Below are positions 1 to 9,131 of a DNA stretch of 64,000 bases, piece by piece (positions within the stretch are counted from its first letter, which is position 1; the number at the start of each line of letters is the position of its first letter). Below the pieces are notes generated by a model, which had not been told where the DNA came from, did not search any database, and saw only the letters and a program-made list of their open reading frames with translations. This stretch comes from Mantis religiosa (taxonomy: Eukaryota > Arthropoda > Insecta > Mantodea > Mantidae): NCBI GenBank assembly GCA_030765055.1, contig CM060951.1, positions 51,077,647 through 51,141,646 on the forward strand, written 5' to 3'. The position numbers were made by a program, and so were the translations under genes.

Positions 1-1
1 T

Positions 2-337
2 AAATATCCACTAGCATCTCAAGCTATCTGTGAATCCTTCTACGTAGATGATTGCTTATGTGGTCATAATGATCTACAGCAAACTTTACATATTCAGAGG
101 CAGCTACTTCAGATGTTAGACAGTGGTGGATTCCCACTTAGGAAATGGTGTTCTAATCATGAAGATATTTTAAAATCCATTCCACCGGAACACAGAGAGA
201 CACAACTTCCACTTTCATTGGATAGCAGTGAAAATGTGCATGCTCTTGGTCTCCTCTGGCATCCTGGAACAGATCAATTCCAGATACAAGACAATCCATC
301 TCTTCAGGATAATATAAATTCTAGCTACACCAAATGA
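2..337 (+). pseudogene. Pao reverse transcriptase, C-terminal part (5' cut by window)
   Basis: The reading frame enters from outside the window and carries FYVDDCLCGH, with the catalytic YVDD at 41-52, followed by SGGFPLRKW, typical of Pao RT palm and thumb. The frame ends at a TGA at 335-337. Conserved thumb sequence (DPLGLVSP) continues in another frame near 365-400, so there is a frame break near 335-350. The product would have been part of the Pol polyprotein that copies the element RNA in the cytoplasmic particle. It is inactive because the polyprotein is broken here and again downstream. Confidence 0.88.
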
Positions 338-488
338 AGCATACTTTCTGTCATATCATCTATTTTTGATCCTTTAGGCCTAGTGAGTCCTATTGTCATA
401 AATGCCAAGATGTTTCTACAATCTCTTTGGTTGGGATGAATTGATACCATCTCACCTCATCCAACAATGACTAAATTTCTGCGAGTTA

Positions 489-1390
489 TTGTCCATCATT
501 CATGCTATACGTATTCCAAGACACAACCTAATCACAGGTACATTAAGGGACATACAAATACATGGGTTTTGCGATGCCTCAGAAAAGGCTTATGGTGCCT
601 GTATTTATCTTCGTTCTATGAACAGCTGCAATGAGGTGAAAACCAGACTTCTTTGCTCCAAATCCAAGGTTGCACCATTAAAGAAACAAACCATTCCTCG
701 GCTCGAACTTTGTGGTGCTTTACTACTCGCTAAACTTTACAAGGTTGTAGCTAACCTTAAGCTGCAGACTTCACAGAACTATCTATGGACAGACTCTATG
801 ATTGTTCTAGCATGGATTAAATCCAACCCACACAAATGGAAGACTTTTGTAGCCAACAGAGTTTCACAAATACAAGAGTTATCAGAAACTGCTGCTTGCG
901 ATATGTAGCTACTCAAAATAATCCAGCAGATCTCATTTCAAGAGGAGTTTCAACTGAACCTCTTGCCTCAAATGACTTGTGGTGGAAAGGTCCTGATTGG
1001 ATCTCACAACCCTTTGCATCTTGGCCAGAACAACCCAAACTATTAGATATTCAAGATGCCACTGAGCAATGCATTACTGCATGCCTGATGGTCACTACAG
1101 AAAGTGATGATATCATTTCTCGTTTTTCAAAATTGTTACGCCTGCAGAGAGTGACAGCATACATGCTGAGATTTGCATTCAACTGTAGAAACAGCAACAC
1201 GAGACGGCAAGGTCCTCTCTCAGCACTTGAGCTTCAACAGTCATTGCACTGCTGCATTAAACTTGCTCAACAATCAGCTTATATCACAGAGTTAACAGAA
1301 CTTAATGGTAAAGGACACGTTCCTACTAAAAGCTCATTGAAATCTTTGCATCCATTTGTCGACAATGGAGGTTTACTCCGAGTAGGGTGA
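489..1390 (+). pseudogene. Pao RNase H-like region, frameshifted
   Basis: Two overlapping frames (489-908 and 836-1390) cover the Pao RNase H domain and the linker to integrase. Visible motifs are FCDASEKAYGACIY, PRLELCGALLLAKL and WTDSMIVLAWI, which supply the acidic D, E and D expected of an RNase H fold. The linker follows, with NPADLISRG and LWWKGPDWI, a pairing seen in Pao elements. The frame change near 840-905 and the TGA at 1388-1390 disrupt the polyprotein. The role was removal of the RNA strand during reverse transcription. Confidence 0.85.
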
Positions 1391-2653
1391 AGAATTGACA
1401 AGGCTGAAACTCCCTTCCAGTCAAGACATCAGCTCATCTTACTCCTAAGCATCATCTTACCAAACTAATTATTGAAAGTGAACATGTTAAACTTTTGCAT
1501 GCTTCCAATCAGCTACTTACCTCTTCTCTTCGACAACGGTATTGGATACCGAGAATAAGGGAAACTCTTAAGTCAGTCCTACACAAGTGCTTGCCGTGCT
1601 TCAAACTCAAGGCCAAGGGAGCTCAACAATTAATGGGCAAACTACCTAGCTATAGAGTGACTCCAGCGAGACCCTTCCTACGAGTTGCAGTTGATTACGC
1701 TGGTCCATTCTTCCTACGTTATGGCTCGCCTCGCAGCAAGAGTCAGGTGAAGGCCTACATAGCTATCTTTGTCTGTTTATCCACAAAGGAAATTCACATT
1801 GAGTTGGTTTCAGACATGACTTCTGATGCTTTTGTTGCTGCCTTACGAAGGTTTACAGCTAGACGAGGATTGTGTAAAGAGATCCTAAGTGACAATGGCA
1901 CAAATTTTGTAGGTGCTAACAACAAACTTAGAGAACTTAGACTACTTTTGCAATCTCGCAAGCACCAAGAGATTGTACAAGACTACGCTTCATCTAATGA
2001 ATGCACATGGCATTTTATACCACCCAGCTCACCCCACTTTGGAGGATTACATGAGGCTGCAGTGAAATCTATGAAATATCTTCGTAGAGTAATCGGTACA
2101 CAAGTACTGACCTATGAACAATTAACCACATTACTAATTCAAATTGAGGCTTGCTTGAATTCCCGTCCATTGCTACGCCTTACTGATGAGCCTTTTGATA
2201 CTTCCTACCTTTCTCCAGGTCATTTCCTCATTGGAGAACCATTAACTTCCATACCATCACCTTGTTCTGACAATTTGAATCAGTTACAGAAATGGCAACA
2301 GCTCCAAGATCGTCTACAACATCTGTGGCGGCGGTGGTCAACCGACTATCTACATTCACTCCAGCAGAGGCAAAAGTGGTTCAGTTCCAGTAAAAATCTT
2401 AAGGCAGACACCATGGTCCTGCTAATGGAAGACAATTCATCTCCTCTGCATTGGGAACTTGGAATCATCACTGAGAGGGCGCTGATAACTGCTGTAGTTG
2501 AGTGCCCCTATATCCATCATCATCATCATCATCACTGAGACTCATCCTGGTGGTGATGGTTTAGTGCGGGTAGCTACAGTGCGAACTTCTAAGGGTGAAT
2601 ATAGGCGTCCCATTGTGATACTGTGTACTCTGCCAGTTCAAGAACAACAGTGA
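1391..2653 (+). pseudogene. Pao integrase, disrupted
   Basis: The zinc-binding HHCC region precedes a DDE core, mostly in one frame from 1495. Core residues are visible as VDYAGPFF (first D), LSDNGTNFVGA (second D) and GLHEAAVKSMK (E). In most Pao integrases the residue before that E is W; here it is H. The frame runs into a CAT microsatellite and stops at 2536-2538. The C-terminal tail (VRTSKGEYRRP) continues in another frame to a TGA near 2651. The domain would have inserted the cDNA into the genome. The repeat expansion separates core from tail. Confidence 0.88.
2515..2534 (+). repeat. (CAT)n microsatellite inside integrase
   Basis: About seven CAT units encode a run of histidines at the end of the integrase core frame and are followed by a stop. 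The tract lies where Pao integrases are normally continuous, so it is probably a post-insertion expansion that helped break the gene. Confidence 0.9.
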
Positions 2654-2711
2654 TATTTTTCAAAGTGTGCCTATGTTAAATTAAACTGTTCAGTTTTTTT
2701 GGGCCCCAGTA

Positions 2712-3076
2712 TGTTTGCGCCATGATCGTCATTTGTTTGTCGGGCGCATGAATATTTTACTTGGCGCCGGTTATGCGGCCAGCTGGTCATGTGACTTGCC
2801 AGCGCGCATGAAAATAGGCTTCTTCCGGTTCAGTGTCAGACATGTTTGAGACATGTAGAAGATATGTGATGTGCTTCGTTGTGTTGCTGTGTGCAACGTT
2901 GTTGCAATGAAAAGACATTTTTTAGTTTATCTGAATGTTAAGTGTATTGTTGTCTTCTTCATAATTATTCATATAAGAAATGTAGCATGTGCAATAAATT
3001 TATCTAGAGATATGAATACAGCTCTATCGAGTACAGTCCACAAAATCAGTTTCCTTGATTTCTGCTAAAATCAAGG
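2712..3076 (+). repeat. Putative 3' LTR of the Pao element
   Basis: After the integrase tail comes a short G-rich tract (GGGCCCC), then TGTTTGCGCC at 2712, a plausible LTR start just downstream of a polypurine tract. The interval is more GC-rich than its surroundings near its start and contains AATAAA at 2993-2998. The right edge is inferred from the primer-site-like motif that starts at 3077. No second LTR copy is in the window, so the boundaries are approximate. Confidence 0.5.
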
Positions 3077-3086
3077 TGGTCCTCCG
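3077..3086 (+). other. Primer-binding-site-like motif after the LTR
   Basis: TGGTCCTCCG occurs here. The same ten bases (on the minus strand) sit next to the 5' LTR of the complete Pao element at 30303-30312. A primer-binding site belongs after a 5' LTR, yet here it follows what looks like a 3' LTR. The sequence beyond it is not recognisable gag. Confidence 0.4.
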
Positions 3087-3469
3087 AATTAAATTAATCA
3101 CGACACGAACAACGAACATAAATCAATGAACAAGCTATGGCCTGTACAGTGTTTTTACAAAGTAGTTATGACGTAATACTGCTCAAAAATCAGTATGAAG
3201 TGTCGCAAAATTGTGTTATCATCCCATCACTAGTAAAAGGCTGTATATTAAAAGCTGTTACTTCAGTTTTAATCATGAATTAAATTATGAATTAAAAATG
3301 AATTAATAAGCCATGTGTTGAAGTGTAGTATGTTTCACGCTCAAGAAATAGTTTTTCTCATGTTAGACATACAGAATGACTATCCCTCTCTGCTTTATTA
3401 ATTTAAAGGTGATTTAATTTCACAAAACAGTGAATCAGTTTTTAAAATTTTAATAATTACCGTTTTCAG
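3087..3469. other. No gene recognised; AT-rich
   Basis: Nothing coding or repetitive is recognised here. The last ~20 bases form the pyrimidine-rich splice acceptor of the candidate exon that follows. Confidence 0.6.
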
Positions 3470-3595
3470 TAGCTAATGAGCAAATGAAGTCGCAAGTATC
3501 AGCACAGTCTTCGCAACATAGACCGACAGTGTCCAACACACAAATGCGGTCTCAGCAGTCAACAGCTCCACTATGCAGTGTGGGAAAACATCAGG
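3470..3595 (+). CDS. Candidate internal exon of an unidentified host gene
   Basis: A 126-base segment sits between an acceptor (CGTTTTCAG ending at 3469) and a strong donor (GTATGT from 3596). One frame stays open for 41 codons from 3472 to 3594 and leaves one base (G) for the next exon. The peptide is rich in Ser and Gln (ANEQMKSQVSAQ near the start, CSVGKHQ at the end), low complexity and probably disordered. Base composition is near 50% GC with several CpGs, unlike the AT-rich flanks. No protein family was recognised. It could be a chance open segment, but the splice signals, composition and open frame agree. A possible downstream partner is the terminal exon at 46106. Confidence 0.45.
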
Positions 3596-5314
3596 GTATG
3601 TTTAATAATGACTTATGAATAACTTAGGAATTTCAGTTTATTAATCCTTTTACCGAAATGGACGTCATATTATTTTAATTTTTCTCTTTTGCAATAAATT
3701 ACATAAATTGTATAACAGTTTACTTTAAAGGATTCTTTTTGAATGGTATGCCTAAAAAATGTGGATAAACACAAGGACACATCTTTACATTCATGGGAAA
3801 TCGTACTGGTTCCCTTGCAAACTCCTTTTTTGCAGCGCACACAACTTTTCGAAAAGGGTACAACTTCTTTTTGTTGTGGTTGGTATCCTTTTAGGAACAT
3901 ATTTTCCTTCAAGTATATGGGGTGGTGGATTTCTTATCCCTAGTATGAAGAGGTCTCTGAATCTTATGGTGCTCAATTAGGCTGTGAGCTATTGTAATGC
4001 ATAAGTCCAGGTAGGTCATTGTCTTGCATGAGTTCAGAGCTCTACAAATTACTAAATAATTGTATATGGCTATTCAGTGGTATAAAAATACTTTTTATAT
4101 AATTTATCTGTTTTTTGTAAAGAGGGATATGATTGTAGGACGTGATGCAGTAAATCCACGCCAACCAAATTTGACCCTTATTTCCCAAAAACTGGGGTAG
4201 CTAGCATGTTATCTGTAGAAAAGTACATATCTAATATAGGTTTACAAATGACACACACTCTGTACATTTCTTAACTCTCCTCTTAGGCCCAAAATTACCC
4301 TTAGAAGTCAGGTTTTCCTTCACCCTACTCACATATATATTTATTTCCTCAACATAGGGAGAAACTAAGACATAAAAAAAGTGATCTTAAGACAGTATAA
4401 ATAAATTACTGAGTGAAAACTACAGCTGCATAAGGCTACCATAAACTTCAGTTGTGAAATTCTCTAAGAGGTACATACAGATGCTGGCAGAGAGGTTTCT
4501 TTGCAGCGTGTGTGACACACAATGTTTATCGTGTGGTAGTATAAACTGAACCCTAAAACCTTGAACAAGAGAACTTGTTTATGCAGCTAATATCATATGT
4601 GCGCAATAAGAGTGATCGGGTTCCAAGTCCTTATTCAGTAAGTTTCGTTTAACTCTGTAAACATAGATGACAACTTTGAAAATTGAAATGTGCTATACAC
4701 TGACATCTAGTGGCTAATATGCTAAGCTTTATCATGTCTGCCATATTTTGTTTTGATCAATTTTGAGCTTAATTAGCTAACTAGTTTACAACAATCATAT
4801 GTTAGAATTAGAGTTTTAGTTTGTCCTTGGCAACATATACATGTTATGAGACACGACAAAATGTATAAATACAGTATATACATAAAGTCAAATTGATTAC
4901 ATACAATATTCACAGTAAGCAATTTGTTTTGATTTCATGTGGTATTTGCATAGACTAATTTACTACAAGAAATGTCATAGTATGAATATTACAGGTTTGT
5001 GAATGTACTATGCTCCCAGTGCTCATTTACATGGTTATAGTCCTAAAAATTCACTAATCATATAAAAACAGTGTGCATGCAAAAATGTCTTAACCTTATT
5101 CTTAAGTGTTTTAATGATGCAGCTTGTTTAAATGAATTTGGAGGTTTATTATATAAGATTATCCCTTTGTAGTTAAAGCTTCCTTCATAAAGGCTCGTTT
5201 GGTTGCGCTCGAATTGCCAGTTTATCCTTGTTATGAGGTGGTGGTAATGTACATCAGCATTTACTTAAAAACGATTTATATTTGTATGAACATTTGTGGA
5301 TGTTATGACTCTCA
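3596..5314. other. Unannotated AT-rich DNA, possible intron
   Basis: No protein homology or clear repeat structure was seen in this stretch. Short ORFs here overlap one another on both strands and have no recognisable content. If 3470-3595 is an exon, this is the start of its downstream intron. Confidence 0.5.
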
Positions 5315-5420
5315 AAATGGGACACATTATTCATCTATCTCCGTATAACTGTGATCTGAATGCAATTGATCTGGCGTGGGCAAAACTAAGGAATGTTTTC
5401 AGAGGATGCAACATTACTTG
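5315..5420 (+). pseudogene. DDE transposase fragment (Tc1/IS630-like)
   Basis: Translation gives HLSPYNCDLNAIDLAWAKLR, closely like the conserved block around the last catalytic residue of a widespread IS630/Tc1-type transposase group (LPPYNCDLNAIELAWAK-like). In that block the final acidic residue sits in the xxELxW position; here it is D in AIDLAW. The fragment is about 35 codons and has no partner domains nearby. It is a small relic, not a gene. Confidence 0.6.
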
Positions 5421-6053
5421 TGATATCTTCGCTTAACTTACACGCTATTTTGTTGAACTGTGTTTTTCAAGGTTGACTACACTGCAGAAAGAAAATAGCG
5501 TTAGCTCTCACTTCTTCCCCTCTGCCTGCACCACACCGTAAATCCAGCATTCAACTTATCTTGCGCATACTGTTTATACATATCGTTTGTATGCACGCAA
5601 AATAAAATGACTCACAAATTAGATACATTTGACTCAAAGGAATGGCTTTCACTACAGTGAAACAAAATAATGAAATTTCAGCAATTTGTGAATGTAGTCT
5701 CTACTTTAATGATACCATAGTTTTACACTAACTTGAATGGGCTTTAAAGCAGTTTTTGTTTTGTTAAAATAACTTCATAAATATGGAAGGTACAAATGTG
5801 TATTTACAAAGCATTTTTACAGTATTTAACAATTTAAATGTCCTATGCTGTTATTGGGCATCTGTTCTCAGCCCATGCAGGGTTTAAATGGCCATCACTG
5901 AAGCAATTAAACTTTGGCTATAGTACCATACCTATTTTTTTTAATCGTGTTCTTTTCTACTTGCAATGCCAAAATTTTCAATCGTAAAATGATCAATGCT
6001 AGTGGGATCTGATTTTAATCTCTAATATTAGTTTACTATACTTTTTTCTTCCA
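5421..6053. other. No feature recognised
   Basis: AT-rich sequence. The last 20 bases are a strong polypyrimidine tract ending in CAG at 6051-6053, which is the reason for considering an exon next. Confidence 0.5.
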
Positions 6054-6267
6054 GAGATTGATACTTCTTGGCTACCATAATGTTCATTCTTCAGAAGCTT
6101 ATAATGTGACCATTGTTTTCACAGACACAGATCATTCCACATTTCTGCAAGCACATTGTGAACACAGTTGTTACAAAGCTGCATTAAGCCTTCCAATGGA
6201 ATCCAGTGATAACTCATTTTCTTTTGTTTATATCTATACAAGAGATAAAGCAATGCTCTATCTTTAA
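6054..6267 (+). CDS. Possible terminal exon or chance ORF
   Basis: An acceptor-like tract (TTTTTTCTTCCAG) ends at 6053, and a frame is open directly from it for about 70 codons to a TAA at 6265-6267. Within it are LLGYHNVHSSEAY and MESSDNSFSFVYIY; no family was recognised. The phase does not match the exon at 3470-3595: with that exon's one-base remainder the reading would stop after about nine codons. There is no clear AATAAA soon after. This may be an alternative terminal exon, an exon of another gene, or chance. Confidence 0.22.
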
Positions 6268-6518
6268 AATGTGGTTCGTACTCTTCACATAACCCCAGAA
6301 AAAAAAAAAATTCTTTCTGTACACTTAGAAAAGAAAGCTTGTGCAGCTACAACTTTTAGCAGCTTAGGGCTGCCAATTCAACTCCCAGCCTCCCAGACAC
6401 TTACTGTTACAGGGAACAATTGTCCAGCTATATGAGGTGATGGATTTATCTCATAACCAGAATTTTAGCTTGCACAAAATAGGCCTCATAAAATACCAAA
6501 ATTGCTAAATGGAAAACA

Positions 6519-6628
6519 TTATAGCATGCTGCTAATCACCAAATTTATTCCTTTTATTTTTGCTGCTGCAGATACAAAACTTTTTCATCATATACAAGAA
6601 TGGCTTTTCCAGGGCTAGTGAATATAAG
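6519..6628 (+). repeat. Dispersed repeat, copy 1
   Basis: This segment (TTATAGCATGCTGCTAATCA onward) matches 15261-15379 with scattered differences, including shared GCTGCTGCAG and TTTTTGCCAGGGCT/TTTTCCAGGGCT blocks. It encodes nothing recognised. The two copies sit in unrelated contexts, so they are probably parts of an unnamed interspersed element. Confidence 0.5.
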
Positions 6629-7439
6629 TAGGAAATGGAAAGGGCTTTTTCGTTCTTGTAAATCGGTTTTATGGTTCATTTTGTGCAAGTAGCTATCAAA
6701 TCTCTGAATTTTTTCTTCTGGGTTTACATATTCTAGCAGCACTGTACATAAAAATGATTAACAGCCTTTGAATTCTACTTCATTTGCATATAAATGCCAA
6801 TCCCTTTTTCGGCAACCGTGGATAAAAAGTTTGACCTAATGGACATCTGAAAAGTTACCTTGATACTACCATGCATCTTGGGTTGTATGTAGACTGAATG
6901 AATTTTTATAGGCCTTTTCTTGCATACCCCATAGCAGCTGCAGAATAAGACATTGTTGCTTATTGTCTTTCTTTAGTCCATAGAAGGAAAGAACATTCAA
7001 AATAATCCTTGCATCTGGAATTAATCCTTAATTGCTGATATCTTTATCCTCCTTACGTAGCTAATTTCAGAAACTGTAAACATTTTAGAATTCTTAGAAA
7101 ACCATGCAAAACTGTTGTAAATGCAATACAAACTCACAAGAAATGATGTAGACGGTTGTAGTTGCGTCAGATGGTACAAAATTTAGTGTTAAAAATATTT
7201 TGATTAAAGCATATGCAACATGCATAACACAGGGTTGTACAAGGGAGGCCACCAATGTCACTTATGTTTAGTCTTTGATTATCTAACTACAGATCACTAT
7301 TTTTTCCACTACAATAAAATGTATTAATATGTAATTTAAATTTGTTTTTGTTTCTAAATTTGGGTTGTCCGAATACGAAAAACTCGTACCTCTGAACCTA
7401 CATTCTTCCATGCTTTTTTCACCTCACATTTTTCAAAAC
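6629..7439. other. No feature recognised
   Basis: AT-rich sequence between the dispersed repeat and the piggyBac remnant. The 3' terminal repeat of that piggyBac element might lie in the right part but was not identified. Confidence 0.5.
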
Positions 7440-7735
7440 ACTGTTTTTCACTAATAACCTCAGAAATGTAAAAGTGTGTGATACTTTTCAAAGCAGGGGT
7501 GTACATATAAGGCAATGCCACATTTGGCACACATATGTACCTGCTTTCTCTGCATTTCTTTTCTCCCAAGGAAGTGTTGGAGCAGACATGGCAGTGTCTT
7601 GTGGGATATGTTTTCTTTGGGGTTGGTGGTGCAGGTGATGGGAAATGTCTTTGTCAACCGGAGTGGTTGTTCACCAGATGATGGTAGCTCTTGGAATGTG
7701 AAACTTTTGGAAAATCCCTGTAATAAGTGAAAGTT
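7440..7735 (-). pseudogene. piggyBac C-terminal Cys-rich domain
   Basis: Two overlapping minus-strand frames give RHFPS, PTPKKTYPTRHCHVC, RKEMQRKQVHMCAKCG and HPCFEKYHTLLHF. The ordered Cys/His pairs (CHVC, CAKCG, CFEKYH) match the RING-like zinc domain that ends PGBD-type piggyBac transposases and binds the element ends. The frame changes near 7600. It is a relic of the same element as the core domain at 8033-9007. Confidence 0.8.
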
Positions 7736-8032
7736 AGAATTGAGCCAATGAAATTTTCTTGCCAGTTTTTACATTATAAAGTGTCTATGAATCACAAGGT
7801 CCAGAAGGTGAAAGAAAAATTTTCAGTACCACTTCAGAGAATTTTGGAGGCGGTGAAGAAAACTTAAAATCAACTTAAAATTAAAAATTAAGAAAACTTA
7901 AAAAACTTGCATCATTTCTGTATGCAATAGTTGTCCTAATTATGTAACACAATAATTGTTAAGGTTAATGTAAATGGAAACTCCTCAAACAAAGCTAAAT
8001 ACTCATGTACATACTTTAGAATGTGACAATGT

Positions 8033-8876
8033 CTAATGCTTGTAACTCACAAGTTTACAGACAATAAAGATTATTATTATGTCAGATCTATCCACTGCAT
8101 CCATGTGCATGGTATAGTCCAATACATACTCTGGTTTCCTCACTGGAATATTTATTGTTCTATTTAGCTTTCCCGTATTCTTCATGGAAGTTGTGTGCAT
8201 TGTAGACAGCATACACACTTCTCGCCATTTCATCTATCTCTGTGCTATGAAATTAGTGTGGCAGGATTCCAGCTCTCCTTTTTAATTTTGATGTCATTTT
8301 GGGCATTTACTTCTTTTCCTTATTGTGCCGCAAGCATTAGTGCCATTTTTGTAGGCCCAATCAAATATTAGAGGACTGGAATACCAGTTATCCAACCAAA
8401 CATTGTCCTTTACCCAGATATTTCTCTATGCATGTCTGCACTACTGCCCCGGAAATCCTCAAATCTCAGCCGGGAACAATCTGTGGTTTTCCCTGTGTAC
8501 ACAAAGTTGATGATGTATCCCGTTTCACAGTCGCACATCTCAAATAACTTTATTCCAAATCTATGGTGCTAAGATGGAATGTACTGTAGAAACTGGAGGC
8601 GCCCCTTGAAGAGTACCAGGTTTTCGTCGATGCAGATATCGCAAAAAGGTCTGAATACTTCATTAATTTAGTTCTGAGGTGATCTATTATAGGCTTCAGT
8701 TTTTAGAGCTTTTCCCTTTGCACTTGGTTCATTGTCATTGAAATGCATGGTATGCAAGAATAGAAGGTACCTATCTGAAGACATGTAGTGAGTAAATTGT
8801 GACATTTCAAGAAGTGGATGTTTGGACCAGCTTTCTGCTATTGACAGTTTTTTTACCCTGGCCATCAGCAGTGTTA

Positions 8877-8925
<49 letters not shown>

Positions 8926-9007
8926 CTTTATGTGAGACATTTTTCGTAAATTTAGAAGTTAGTGGAACCTTCTGACTTAGAAATTGTAATACTTGTTTCA
9001 TTTGCAA
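8033..9007 (-). pseudogene. piggyBac transposase core, decayed
   Basis: Minus-strand frames contain MSSDRYLLFLHTMHFNDNE, then a catalytic IDENLVLFKG-type block near 8600, LDNWYSSPLIF-type sequence near 8370, and MDAVDRSD near 8085. These correspond to the three catalytic aspartates of the DDD nuclease used for hairpin cut-and-paste. Stops and frame changes lie between them. A TA microsatellite at 8880-8922 interrupts the N-terminal side. All three Asp positions survive, but no continuous protein is possible. Confidence 0.85.
8880..8922. repeat. (TA)n microsatellite
   Basis: About 21 TA units, lying inside the piggyBac transposase remnant and breaking its frame. Confidence 0.97.
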
Positions 9008-9131
9008 TATGCTGAACTAAATGAGGGGGGTAAAATTGGAATATGTTGAATAATAATAATAATTTATTTTCATCCATAATAACACTTACATGTTGTCGGA
9101 TACGTCAAAATAAACAGTTATATACATTTAA

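Larger units (their letters stand above)
1..3076 (+). mobile_element. BEL/Pao LTR retrotransposon, 3' part only, degraded
   Basis: The window opens inside the reverse transcriptase of a BEL/Pao-type element. Domains follow in Pao order: RT end, RNase H, zinc-binding and integrase core, integrase tail, 3' LTR. Gag, protease and the 5' LTR lie outside the window. The coding region is broken by several frame changes and stops, so it is a dead copy. It is the same superfamily as the minus-strand copy at 24609-30548, but the proteins clearly differ, so these are separate lineages and not one duplicated element. Confidence 0.9.

Noticed and set aside
2515..2538. Histidine run resembling an engineered tag or vector
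   Set aside because: It is a CAT microsatellite within a natural Pao integrase; no vector sequence is near.
3670..3980. Four overlapping ORFs on both strands
   Set aside because: They shadow one another, none has recognisable content, and no splice or promoter signal supports them.
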